Below the pieces are notes generated by a model. The model did not search any database. It was not told the origin of the DNA and saw nothing but the letters and a program-made list of their open reading frames with translations. Positions 35,682-44,630 of a stretch of 64,000 nt of DNA are shown piece by piece; position 1 is the stretch's first letter, and the number at the start of each line of letters is the position of its first letter. The stretch is from positions 1-64,000 of the forward strand of contig NZ_FNOS01000002.1 in assembly GCF_900107115.1 (NCBI RefSeq). The letters are read 5' to 3'. The position numbers and the translations under genes are program-made. This stretch comes from Salimicrobium album (lineage in GTDB: Bacteria; Bacillota; Bacilli; Bacillales; Halobacillaceae).

Positions 35682-37199
35682 CTAATAGGAGATAGGAGCT
35701 CCCGGTCCCACCGGAATTCCGAGCAGCACCCATACCAGAAGGAGTACGAGCCATCCCAGAAGAAAAGCGACGGAGTACGGAATCATCATGGAGATAAGCG
35801 TTCCTATACCTATCTTCTTATCGTAACGTTGAGCAAAAGCGATGATGACAGGAAAATAAAGGAGTAAGGGAGTTACCATGTTAGTGACAGAGTCAGAGAT
35901 TCTGTACAGTAACGTCGTAAACTCCGGTGAATAATCCAGATTCATCATAATCGGTACGAATACAGGGGCGAGAATCGTCCATTTGGCTGAGGAACTGCCG
36001 ATGAAAAAGTTGACGAGCATGGTAATCCCCATAAAAGTAAGGATCAGTCCTGTTCCTGTAAAGCCGGTGTTTTTCAAAAACTCCGCTCCGTTGAAGGCGA
36101 TGACCGTGCCAAGGTTCGTTTCACGGAAATAGGCGATGAACTGTCCCGCCGTGAATGCCAGAGCGATGTAGCCGCTCATGCTCGCCATCGTCTTTCCGAG
36201 TAGTGTTGTCAGGTCTTTATCATTTTGTATTTCCTTGGATACAATACCGTAGATAAGACCCGGAACAAAGAAAAGGACGAAAATGACAAAAACAAGAGCG
36301 TTAAAAAATGGGGAATCGATATAAGCACCGTCGCCCCGGAGCGGTCCGAGAGACAGGTAGACCATAATAGCAAAAGTTACGAGGAATCCGAGCCCTGCCA
36401 GGCGCATGCCGCGCTTTTCCCTGGCAGTCAGTTTTTCCAGGTTTTCTTCTTCCTCTCCTTCATATTTACCGAGACGGGGCTCGACGATTTTGTCAGTGAC
36501 GAGCGTACCGATGACAGTTATCAGGAGAACGGAAGCTGCCGCAAAGAAATAGTTCATCGTTACCGTAATCGTATCTGCATAAGCAGGATCGATTGTTCGG
36601 GCAGCATCCGCTGTAAGTTCCTGCAGGATGGCATCGGTCGAAGTCAGTGCCAGATTGGCACCGAACCCTCCGGAGACTCCCGCAAACGCCGCAGCGAGAC
36701 CGGCGAGCGGGTGTCTCCCAAGTCCGAGAAACAAAACAGCGCCGAGAGGAGGGAGCACTACATAACCGGCGTTCACGGCAAGGCTGGACATAACCCCGGC
36801 GAATACGAGAGCTGCTGTCAAAAGCCGGTTCGGTACCCCGAATACGATGCTTTTCAGTGATGAATGAATCAGTCCGGTCTGCTCGGCCAGTCCGATTCCG
36901 AGCATTGTGACGAGGACAGCACCGAGAGGCGGGAAGCCGATGAAGTTCTCGACCGCACTGTTGAATATGTAATCCAGTCCGCTCAGACTGAAGAGATTTT
37001 TAACTTCTACTACCTCGGACGTCGTAGGGTTCGTGACGGATACACCTGAAAAAATCCCCGATATGACTATGACGATTAATGCTAATATTGCAAACAGCAA
37101 CAAAGGGGATGGAAGTTTGTTTCCTATCCATTCTATCCCGTCCAGGGCGCGGAACAGCAATTTACGTAAGGGAGAAAGCTTCTCCGAATTGTCTTTCAA
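35682..37199 (-). CDS. AbgT family transporter
   Basis: A 505-residue membrane protein of the AbgT family (p-aminobenzoyl-glutamate uptake in E. coli; sulfonamide export in other members). It has about a dozen hydrophobic segments and the family's repeated reentrant regions (FPPLGAVLVTMLGIGLAEQ, PPLGAVLFLGLGRHPLAGLA, and FFIGSSSAKWTILAPVFVPI). The start is TTG at 37199, supported by AAAGGAGG 8 bases upstream. No AbgA/AbgB peptidase subunits lie nearby, so the substrate is open. It is divergent from the nitrilase-family gene. Confidence 0.9.
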   Translation of the reverse strand: MKDNSEKLSPLRKLLFRALDGIEWIGNKLPSPLLLFAILALIVIVISGIFSGVSVTNPTTSEVVEVKNLFSLSGLDYIFNSAVENFIGFPPLGAVLVTMLGIGLAEQTGLIHSSLKSIVFGVPNRLLTAALVFAGVMSSLAVNAGYVVLPPLGAVLFLGLGRHPLAGLAAAFAGVSGGFGANLALTSTDAILQELTADAARTIDPAYADTITVTMNYFFAAASVLLITVIGTLVTDKIVEPRLGKYEGEEEENLEKLTAREKRGMRLAGLGFLVTFAIMVYLSLGPLRGDGAYIDSPFFNALVFVIFVLFFVPGLIYGIVSKEIQNDKDLTTLLGKTMASMSGYIALAFTAGQFIAYFRETNLGTVIAFNGAEFLKNTGFTGTGLILTFMGITMLVNFFIGSSSAKWTILAPVFVPIMMNLDYSPEFTTLLYRISDSVTNMVTPLLLYFPVIIAFAQRYDKKIGIGTLISMMIPYSVAFLLGWLVLLLVWVLLGIPVGPGAPISY

Positions 37200-37553
37200 T
37201 ATAGTTACCTCCTTTAAGCTTACCTTTTTACTAGGGATTAAATTTAACAGGGGTCCGGAAGAAAGTCAAGAAAGTGAACAATGAACGATTTCGAAATAAT
37301 TTGACAGTTGTTCCCGTTTTGAGTACTCTGACGATTAAGCATCAGGTCATATATCTCAAAACTCTACTATTCCTTTCTTTCAAAAGAAAGAAAGGTGCGG
37401 AGAAACAACGGTCCGGAAAAGGTTTTGGCGAAAGAGATTGAATATCGGGAATTTTGGGAATTGTTTCAATGTCGATAAGGTTTTTGAGAAGACTGTAACT
37501 TATCGGTCTATCTCTGTACGATTGAAGAAGGTTAGAGTAAAAGGGGGATACGA
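37200..37553. other. 354-base intergenic region between divergent abgT-type and nitrilase genes
   Basis: The region is non-coding and should hold both divergent promoters. The only distinct structure is a perfect inverted repeat, CCTTTCTTTC-AAAA-GAAAGAAAGG at 37372-37395, that lacks a T tail in either direction and so looks more like an operator than a terminator. I see no riboswitch. Confidence 0.4.
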
Positions 37554-38342
37554 ATGAATATTTTAGTCTATCAGATGGATGTTATTCCGGGAGACCCGCA
37601 GGCAAACAGGGAGAAAGTGGGTAAATGGCTGGAAGAACAGGAACTTCATGATGTAGACCTGATCATGCTGCCGGAGATGTGGACGACGGCATATACACTG
37701 CCGGAACTGGATGATATAGCCGAAGATCCTGCAGACAGTGAAACAGTCCGGTTTCTTAAAGAGTCGGCTGAGCGTTATCACGTGCACATAATGGGAGGGT
37801 CCATCGCTGTTAAACGAGATGGAAAAGTATTTAACCGGGCACTGGTTATAAATAACGCAGGAGAGCTTGTCTATCATTACGACAAAATGCATCTGGTGCC
37901 TATGCTGAATGAACCTGCGTACTTAAGCGGAGGGGAAGAGTCGGTAAGAGTATTTGAACTCGACGGTGTCAAAATGGGGGTAGTCATCTGTTATGACCTG
38001 CGCTTTCCGGAAATTATCCGCAGTCTTGCCCTCCAGGGATGTAAACTTCTGTTCATCCCGGCGGAATGGCCGGACAGTCGACGGGCGCATTGGGATGTAC
38101 TTAGTGCTGCCCGCGCTGTGGAGAATCAGATGTATGTGGTGACGTGCAACCGCCCGGGCGAATATGACGGTATTACCTTTGCAGGTTCTTCGGCTTTTAT
38201 CGATCCGTGGGGCAACGTTCTGCAGAAAGGCAGTGTGGAGCATGAAGAAACACTGCGACAGGAATTAGAGCTTTCAAACGTTGCAGAAGTACGCGAAAAC
38301 GTACCCGTCTTCGACAGCAGAGTACCTTCTCTGTACGATTAA
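37554..38342 (+). CDS. Carbon-nitrogen hydrolase (nitrilase superfamily)
   Basis: A 262-residue amidase-type enzyme with the full Glu-Lys-Cys triad: Glu in MLPEMW at about 42, Lys in YDKMHL at about 112, and Cys in VICYDLRFPE at about 146. The arrangement resembles omega-amidases and MtnU/YkrU, which deamidate alpha-keto-glutaramate or related 2-oxo-amides, but no methionine-salvage genes are adjacent, so the substrate is unassigned. AAGGGGGATACGA precedes the ATG. It is followed by the broken NRAMP-family gene. Confidence 0.87.
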   Translation: MNILVYQMDVIPGDPQANREKVGKWLEEQELHDVDLIMLPEMWTTAYTLPELDDIAEDPADSETVRFLKESAERYHVHIMGGSIAVKRDGKVFNRALVINNAGELVYHYDKMHLVPMLNEPAYLSGGEESVRVFELDGVKMGVVICYDLRFPEIIRSLALQGCKLLFIPAEWPDSRRAHWDVLSAARAVENQMYVVTCNRPGEYDGITFAGSSAFIDPWGNVLQKGSVEHEETLRQELELSNVAEVRENVPVFDSRVPSLYD

Positions 38343-38480
38343 TAAAGCAGCTGGATTTTTTATGATTTGACGTTCCGGAATGGTATGGTTCTGTCTTGAA
38401 TAAACATTATCCGACATGAATACAAAGTCGAACAACTGCAGAAATCGATCGAATATAAGAGAAAGAGGAAGGTGGTGACC

Positions 38481-39613
38481 ATGGGACAGAACCAGGAAGA
38501 GCTGAAGAAGAAAAAAGTACAAAGGCGGGTGCTGTGGGGAGCGATATTTCTGATGGCGACTTCTTCGATAGGCCCCGCCTTTCTGACACAGACGACGGAA
38601 TTCACTTCCCGGTTTATGGCCAGTTTCGCTTTCGCTATACTGGCCTCTATCATCATCGATATAGGTGCCCAATTGAATATCTGGAGGATTCTTGTAGTCT
38701 CAGGTAAACGGGGACAGGACGTAGCTAATATGGTCTTCCCCGGGCTCGGTTATTTAGTCGCGGCACTTATCGTACTTGGAGGCATCGCCTTCAATATCGG
38801 GAATGTGGCGGGCGCAGGCCTTGGTATCAACGTACTTTTCGGTATCTCTCCTAAAATAGGGGCGGTCATTACCGGTATAATAGCCATTGTCATATTCACT
38901 GTTAAAAATGCCGAGAAAGTTATAGACATTCTTATCCCTATTTTAGGTGTAGTGATGATAGCCATGGTCGGATACGTCATGGTCACGACGAATCCTCCTG
39001 TCGGAGAGGCAATGATTCGAAGTGTTCTTCCGGAGGACTTTGGAGCTCTCGTACTGCCGGTCATAACGCTTGTCGGAGGCACAGTGGGCGGTTATATTAC
39101 ATTCGCGGGGGCCCACCGGCTGATAGACCGCGGTTTTAAGGGAGAAGAAGCCTTGCCGCTGGTTATACACTGGATGAAGGAAACCCGGCAGCTTCCGTAT
39201 TCCAGGTCGCGCTTGGAGATGTAGGGTATAAAATCTTCGGAGTGGTATTGTGGTCTGCCGCTATCAGTTCCGTCATCGGTTCCGCGTACACCAGCGTTTC
39301 ATTTGTAAGATCTTTTCATCCTCAGCTCGAAAAATATTACAAATGGCTCATCGTCGGTTTCATCGCTTTTTCCACTATCATTTTTGCGATCGTCGGAGAG
39401 CCGGTCACGCTACTGATTATTGCGGGCTCGGTCAATGGTCTGATCTTACCATTAACTCTTGGTTCGGTTCTGCTGGCCTCAAGGAAGAAATCTGTCGTCG
39501 GGGAATATAAACACCCTGCCTGGATGCTTATATTCGGCATCGTTGCAGTGGTAGTGACCGTCGTAGCGGGAGTTCTTTCCCTGCAGGGGATCGCCGGTTT
39601 ATGGCAGGGATGA
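38481..39613 (+). pseudogene. NRAMP-family (YcsG-like) transporter, inactivated by an out-of-frame internal deletion
   Basis: The N-terminal part is open from the ATG at 38481 to a stop at 39224 and encodes about seven spans of a NRAMP-family permease up to RLIDRGFKGEEALP. The reading frame then shifts by +2: from about 39152 the other frame reads AGYTLDEGNPAASVFQ and runs to 39613 (LWSAAISSVIGSAYTSVSF onward), the C-terminal part of the same family. Relatives have roughly 35-40 more residues, including a span, between these two points. A deletion that is not a multiple of three therefore removed a helix and broke the frame. A single annotated protein should not be expected. The ribosome-binding site GGAAGGTGG is still present, so decay is recent. 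Confidence 0.88.
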
Positions 39614-39648
39614 AGTTGCGGTCGGATAGCAAATAAGCATACAAATGC

Positions 39649-39705
39649 ACGGACGCACCAGTAGCCGAACATTATTGTTCCGCTGCTGGTGCGTCCGTTA
39701 TTTCG
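39649..39705. terminator. Bidirectional hairpin, NRAMP pseudogene / deaminase
   Basis: ACGGACGCACCAG pairs with CTGGTGCGTCCGT around a long loop. The flanks are moderately T- and A-rich. It lies between two convergent genes. Confidence 0.7.
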
Positions 39706-39741
39706 GAATCGATATACCGTTTTCTGATCCGATACGATGTA

Positions 39742-40221
39742 TTACCCGGAGTGTTTCGTTCCGTGTTTCTCGTTCCAGGCCTTGTAAGGAGATATGCCTT
39801 GAGAGTGACTTTCCCTTTCCATCGGCAATCTTCGCTGATTCATAGGTTTGGAAATTTCATCGTAGAAGTTTTCCAGCTCAAAATATTCCCGGTCATCGCG
39901 GTAGTATGTTTTATACTCATCTCTTTCAACAATGTACGTTACCTTCTCGGGGCTGCAGTAATAAATGGCGCCGAGACACATGGGGCAGGGGCTGGCAAGA
40001 ATGTAGATGTGACAGTCGGTTAAATGTTCGGTCCCTAACTTTATACAGGCGTCTCTGATAGCCAGAGTTTCCGCGTGTGCTGTCGGGTCATTCGTCTGGG
40101 CCGCTTCGTTGCCGCGTTCCGCGATAATTTCCCCACCCTTTGTGATGATGCAGGAGAAAGGCCTGCCTCCCTCAGCGACATTATCTTCTGCCAGCTGAAT
40201 CGTACGTTCAATAAAATTCAT
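39742..40221 (-). CDS. guaD: Nucleoside/guanine deaminase (CDA superfamily)
   Basis: A 159-residue zinc deaminase. The zinc and catalytic motif HAE lies in TAHAETLAIRDA at about 47-58, and the second ligand pair PCPMC lies at about 78-82. The C-terminal region with YKTYYRDDREYFELENFYDE resembles B. subtilis GuaD, a domain-swapped guanine deaminase, so guanine is the most likely substrate; a broader nucleoside deaminase is possible. AGGAGGAAT precedes the ATG. It is a single gene. Confidence 0.83.
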   Translation of the reverse strand: MNFIERTIQLAEDNVAEGGRPFSCIITKGGEIIAERGNEAAQTNDPTAHAETLAIRDACIKLGTEHLTDCHIYILASPCPMCLGAIYYCSPEKVTYIVERDEYKTYYRDDREYFELENFYDEISKPMNQRRLPMERESHSQGISPYKAWNEKHGTKHSG

Positions 40222-40422
40222 GCTTTATTCCTCCTCTATTTGCAAACCATTTAAAGACTCATTCCCTCAGGAGGTTTATTGAAACCGGCCTGGTGAGATT
40301 TGCTCAGTTATTAGGAAAAGAAATATTTTCAGAATCCGGGAGGGAGATTCGATGAATGAGCGGGCTGCTTTGGAAGAAGGGTTATATGTTAAAATGAAAT
40401 AAAGGGACAGGGAGGGTTCTGC

Positions 40423-40617
40423 TTGATTTCTGTTAGGAAGAAAGAATATGTGGGGATAATGATTTCCAGAGTAATATTGAGCATTATGCTGATTTGTAGT
40501 GTGTATGCCTTTGTCGACAAGGAACCGGGTGTTGCAAAAACGCTTGCGGCAGCAGGGTTTATCGGCATTGCATTTTTATTAGTCGTATCTTTTCATAGAA
40601 GACGTTTCAATAATTGA
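40423..40617 (+). CDS. Small two-span membrane protein (uncharacterised, 64 aa)
   Basis: A 64-residue protein with two hydrophobic segments (VGIMISRVILSIMLICSVYA, about 10-29; and TLAAAGFIGIAFLLVVSF, about 40-57) and basic ends. The start is TTG at 40423, with an excellent GGGAGGG box 9 bases upstream. No family is recognised. It precedes the flippase cassette by 169 non-coding bases, so membership in that operon is uncertain. Confidence 0.6.
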   Translation: MISVRKKEYVGIMISRVILSIMLICSVYAFVDKEPGVAKTLAAAGFIGIAFLLVVSFHRRRFNN

Positions 40618-40786
40618 TTCTCCCGCATCCGGGCTTTAAAAGAAGATTCGGAGAAAGGGATTTAATTACTATAACAATAGCATATACGCAAAATGTGAGT
40701 TATAATTTTAATCGATAATTACTTGTTATTCGGGTGATTTTCATTTTCAATTTACCAACATACATATTCACGAAAAGAGATGTCAG

Positions 40787-42094
40787 ATGAATGCTTTAAT
40801 TTCCAGATTTTTAAAAGGCGGCTTCATTCGTAAAGTATTAGTGATGGTCTCGGGGACAGCCGGGGCCCAGGCGATTATACTATTAGCTTCTCCTGTGATC
40901 ACAAGGATTTATGGGCCTGAAGCTTTTGGTGTGCTCGGGGTTTTTATGGCTGTATCCATGATTTTGATACCCGCTTCGGGGCTCGGTTATCCGATCGCCA
41001 TAGTGTTACCGAAGCATGAAGAGGAAGCGGTAGGTTTAACCAAAATCTCTTTGTGGTTAAGTGTGGGCATGGCGCTGCTCTCACTGGTGATTGCCTTTCT
41101 GTTCGGAGAAGAACTGCTTGAATTATTGAATTTCACAGATATTAATAACTACTTATACTTTATCCCTCTAGTTATTCTGTTCGGCAGCCTTCTTCAGATT
41201 TCGGAGCAGTGGGCTGTAAGACTTCAGGAATTCGGGGTGATCGCAAGGACGAACATGTACCATGCTCTTATTGTGCAGGGGAGTATGGTGGGGATAGGGC
41301 TTATCTATCCATTTGCGTTCGTCCTTATTCTCATGAATGTGATCGGCCAGCTTTTGAAAGCTGTTTTTATGGGGACGGGCAGTCTGAGGAAAAGGAAATC
41401 GAAGGGTTCTATCGATGTTACTCATCCTCCGCTGAAAGAAACAGCCCGCAAATACAAAGATTTCCCCAGATACCGGGCTCCTGAGATGTTTCTGAATGCT
41501 GTGTCGCAGAACATCCCGATTATGCTGTTAAGCAGCCTTTTCGGGCCTGCAGCGGCCGGTTTCTTCACTTTGAGCAGAAGAGTTCTGGCAGCTCCGGCTA
41601 CTTTGATTGGAAAAGCGGTAGGGGACGTTTTCTATCCGCGTATTACCGAAGCTTACTACAATAAAGAAAGCCTGCAGAAACTTATAAAGAAAGCCACATT
41701 AGGGCTTTCTCTTGCCGGTCTCATTCCTTATGGTACTGTAGTACTTCTCGGTCCCTGGCTGTTCGGCTTCGTCTTCGGTGATGAATGGGTGCAGGCAGGG
41801 GAGTATGCACGCTGGATGGCTCTGGCTTCTTTCTTCGGATTTATCAACAGTCCGAGCGTCAAAGCGCTGCCTGTATTGTCTGCTCAGGGCTTCCAGCTGT
41901 TGTTTACAATAGTTATGCTGACAGTGAGAATAGCTATGTTAGCAGTGGGTTCGTTCGTTTTTGAAAGCGACCTCGTAGCTATAGCTCTCTTCGGTCTCAG
42001 CGGAGCTGTCCTTAATTCGCTATTGATCATGATAACGATAAATATAAGTAAGAAGTTCGATGAAACATCATTAAATAAAACCGAAGGAGAATGA
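40787..42094 (+). CDS. Wzx-type oligosaccharide flippase
   Basis: A 435-residue membrane protein of the MOP/Wzx family with about 12-14 spans. It starts with KGGFIRKVLVMVSGTAGAQA and has the typical SPVITRIYGPEAFGVLGVF block (about 34-52) and a duplicated second half (SLFGPAAAGFFTLSRRVLA). Such proteins move lipid-linked glycans across the membrane. The ribosome-binding site is weak (AAGAGAT). Its last codons overlap the ribosome-binding region of the QueC-like gene, so it heads a four-gene cassette. No Wzy polymerase or initiating sugar-phosphate transferase is in the window. Confidence 0.88.
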   Translation: MNALISRFLKGGFIRKVLVMVSGTAGAQAIILLASPVITRIYGPEAFGVLGVFMAVSMILIPASGLGYPIAIVLPKHEEEAVGLTKISLWLSVGMALLSLVIAFLFGEELLELLNFTDINNYLYFIPLVILFGSLLQISEQWAVRLQEFGVIARTNMYHALIVQGSMVGIGLIYPFAFVLILMNVIGQLLKAVFMGTGSLRKRKSKGSIDVTHPPLKETARKYKDFPRYRAPEMFLNAVSQNIPIMLLSSLFGPAAAGFFTLSRRVLAAPATLIGKAVGDVFYPRITEAYYNKESLQKLIKKATLGLSLAGLIPYGTVVLLGPWLFGFVFGDEWVQAGEYARWMALASFFGFINSPSVKALPVLSAQGFQLLFTIVMLTVRIAMLAVGSFVFESDLVAIALFGLSGAVLNSLLIMITINISKKFDETSLNKTEGE

Positions 42095-42096
42095 AT

Positions 42097-42861
42097 ATGC
42101 AAAAAACACATCACATACTTTGGACGGGCGGTTTCGATTCCACTTTCCGTGTACTGGATCTCGTTTTGAATAAAAAAAGAGAGGTTCAGCCTCACTACAT
42201 TATCGATGAGGAACGCCCTTCCACTAATAAGGAACTGGAAACCATCCATACGATTATCGCCCACATAGGAATTATGGATATGAAGGCTGCCGAACGTATA
42301 AAGCCTCTGATTATCGTCAACAAAAAAGATATTACGTCCGACCAGGAAGATAAGGATAAGTTTGAAAGACTGATATCAACTTCCTTCTTAGGTACGCAGT
42401 ACGTATGGTTACCTGCTTATCTGAAACAAAACGGCATTGCGGAAATCGAATCGGGAGCTCATAAGGATGACAATATCGAAACGTTCATTGCTGATTACGT
42501 TAAAAAAATAGAGGATAATGACGATTACTACTACATGCTAAAAAATGAATACGCAGACACCGATCTGTCCATATTCGCCCGCTTTCAATTTCCGCTGCTC
42601 GATTATTCGAAACTGGATATGGAAAGGATTGCGAAGGAAAGTGGTTTCAACCATCTTATGGAGATGACGTGGTTCTGTTATCGTCCGCAAAAAGACGGAA
42701 AACCCTGCGGTTTATGCAATCTGTGTAAGTATGCGAAAGAAGAAGGCATGGAACGAAGAGTACCGAGACCGAGAGTCGATGATTTTATAATGTTCTATTC
42801 GTTAAAGTATTTAAGAAAAGCGAAGAGAAACCTGGTGAACGGGAGCGGAAGTAAGAAATGA
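42097..42861 (+). CDS. QueC-like PP-loop ATPase in a glycan-type cassette
   Basis: A 254-residue adenine-nucleotide alpha-hydrolase. The PP-loop is WTGGFDST at residues 9-16, a variant of the usual SGGxDS. Near the C-terminus a zinc-type cluster C-x9-C-x2-C-x2-C (CYRPQKDGKPCGLCNLC, about 192-208) resembles QueC, the 7-cyano-7-deazaguanine synthase that turns a carboxylate into amide and nitrile through adenylation. The rest diverges from true QueC, and no queD, queE or queF is nearby, so a queuosine role is unlikely. An ATG at 42091 overlaps the flippase stop; the ATG at 42097 has better spacing to AAGGAG. Its stop overlaps the next start (ATGA). It probably activates a carboxyl group in a cassette product. 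Confidence 0.78.
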   Translation: MQKTHHILWTGGFDSTFRVLDLVLNKKREVQPHYIIDEERPSTNKELETIHTIIAHIGIMDMKAAERIKPLIIVNKKDITSDQEDKDKFERLISTSFLGTQYVWLPAYLKQNGIAEIESGAHKDDNIETFIADYVKKIEDNDDYYYMLKNEYADTDLSIFARFQFPLLDYSKLDMERIAKESGFNHLMEMTWFCYRPQKDGKPCGLCNLCKYAKEEGMERRVPRPRVDDFIMFYSLKYLRKAKRNLVNGSGSKK

Positions 42862-44603
42862 AGGACTTTTTGTTTTCCACAGAAGAATTCGCTGCGGCAG
42901 CTCTTAAAGAAAAAAGCGCGGATTCAGAAATATTCGCAGGGGAAACGGTTCGGCAGTTTGAAGGGGAGTGGGGGACGCTTCTTGTTACGGAGGACTGTTA
43001 TACTCAATTCCAGCCTTATGAAGACGGGAAGCACCTTTTTATCGTGCTGGGCGGCCCTTTGTATACCGGACCGGGGACTGAGGATTTCCTTTCCGCCGTG
43101 CCCCGCCTTATGAGCGACTGGGAGGCCATTGATTTTTCGCAGCATTTCGACGGTCCTTTCGCATTGCTTAAAGTGGATAAGGAAGACAAGCGGATGGACT
43201 GTGTAACGGACCTGCTTTCCTTCATCCCCGTGTACAGGGCAGAACAGGAGGGACACCTGCTGTTGTCTTCGCACGTGGATCTGCTGGCGGACGCAGCGGG
43301 AGAAAGGGAGAAGCGGGATGCTGTATCCGAATTGGATTTCATCCTGCACGGAGCGGTTACGTATCCGTACACAGCGTACGAAAATATACGACAGGTTTCT
43401 CCCGGTACGATTCACACGATCGATAAAAATACGGCAGACATCAGCGGGAGAATCTGGTGGCTGCCTGAAGAGATTCTTCGTTACACTTCCATCGAGGAAG
43501 CGGCTGACGATTTAAGAAACACAGTCGAAACGTATGTTAACCGCGTAACTGAAAAAGAGTCTTCTGTCGCCCATTTTATAAGCGGGGGAGAGGACTCGAG
43601 AACGATAGCCGGGCTGATTCCCGATCACCTTCATAAAGATTCGTTCGTGTTTCTGGATGATTTAAACCTTGAAGGAAAAATAGCTAAAAAATCAGCAGCT
43701 ATTTACGAATCGAATTTCCACTTCTATGCGAGGGACCCCTTACACTATTTGCATATCCTGCCAGGCAGCAGCGAACTTGTCGGATCCGGTTCGGAATACA
43801 AACATGCGCACACGTACGGGTTCCACGAAAAAGCCGGTCTGAACAAATATCCGGTCGTACTCGGCGGTCTATTTTCGGACGCTCTGTTAAAGGGGGCGCG
43901 CATCCGGAAAATACGAGGAAGCAAAAAATTCCCGTTTCTCCCTGATATAAAAGACAGCTACTATACAGTCAATAAGGAAGCTGGTGTGGATATATTCAAA
44001 GATGAGGTTATGAAAACTCTAAGACAGAGGAGAGAAGATCATTATCATACCATTAAGAAAATGAGACCTGAGTCTGCGAAAGAATGGTTTCAGATGTGGC
44101 CGGCGTCCATGAACATGAATATCCCCAACTTACATGTGAACCGCAGACTATTTTGTTCGTATGAACCATTTATGGCTAACGGCGTCGTGAAAATAAGCGC
44201 TTCCGTGCCTCAAAACTGGAAGATGAACAGAAAACTTTTCCACAGGGCATTTAAACCATACTTGAAACCGGCATGGTGGTTATGGCATTCCGATGGACGA
44301 TTCCCTTATTTCTCAAGATATGCGAACATAGTGCCGCAACTGTTCGTATGGATGTATATGAATCTTGCGGTTAAAACAGGAAAAATTAAAGGGCACCAGG
44401 GGCCTTTTGCTCACTGGGATACGATTTTTTCAAGCGAAGCTTTCCGGCTGATGAAAGAAGAATATCTGAATTACGGAGGCGTTTTGCCACAGACGTTGAA
44501 ATCAAACCACCTGTTCAGCAGCATTTTCGAGAGCAATCAGCTGGGGCCCCAGCAGAAAATAAATTTACTGCAGGTTCTCCATCATCATAAAACGGATGGA
44601 TAA
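42858..44603 (+). CDS. Asparagine-synthetase-like enzyme without the glutaminase cysteine
   Basis: A 581-residue protein with asparagine synthetase B architecture. The N-terminal half resembles the Ntn glutaminase fold (HFDGPFALLKVD, FIPVYRAEQEGHLLLSSHVD), but position 2 is lysine, not the nucleophilic cysteine, so it cannot hydrolyse glutamine in the usual way. The C-terminal synthetase domain keeps the ATP pyrophosphatase loop FISGGEDSRT at about 238-247. It is thus more like beta-lactam synthetase or lasso-peptide cyclase relatives, which adenylate a carboxylate for attack by another amine. It overlaps the QueC-like gene by four bases and is followed by the glycosyltransferase. The substrate is unknown. 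Confidence 0.8.
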   Translation: MKDFLFSTEEFAAAALKEKSADSEIFAGETVRQFEGEWGTLLVTEDCYTQFQPYEDGKHLFIVLGGPLYTGPGTEDFLSAVPRLMSDWEAIDFSQHFDGPFALLKVDKEDKRMDCVTDLLSFIPVYRAEQEGHLLLSSHVDLLADAAGEREKRDAVSELDFILHGAVTYPYTAYENIRQVSPGTIHTIDKNTADISGRIWWLPEEILRYTSIEEAADDLRNTVETYVNRVTEKESSVAHFISGGEDSRTIAGLIPDHLHKDSFVFLDDLNLEGKIAKKSAAIYESNFHFYARDPLHYLHILPGSSELVGSGSEYKHAHTYGFHEKAGLNKYPVVLGGLFSDALLKGARIRKIRGSKKFPFLPDIKDSYYTVNKEAGVDIFKDEVMKTLRQRREDHYHTIKKMRPESAKEWFQMWPASMNMNIPNLHVNRRLFCSYEPFMANGVVKISASVPQNWKMNRKLFHRAFKPYLKPAWWLWHSDGRFPYFSRYANIVPQLFVWMYMNLAVKTGKIKGHQGPFAHWDTIFSSEAFRLMKEEYLNYGGVLPQTLKSNHLFSSIFESNQLGPQQKINLLQVLHHHKTDG

Positions 44604-44630
44604 AGGAACGTATAAGTCAGGAGGGTAAGT

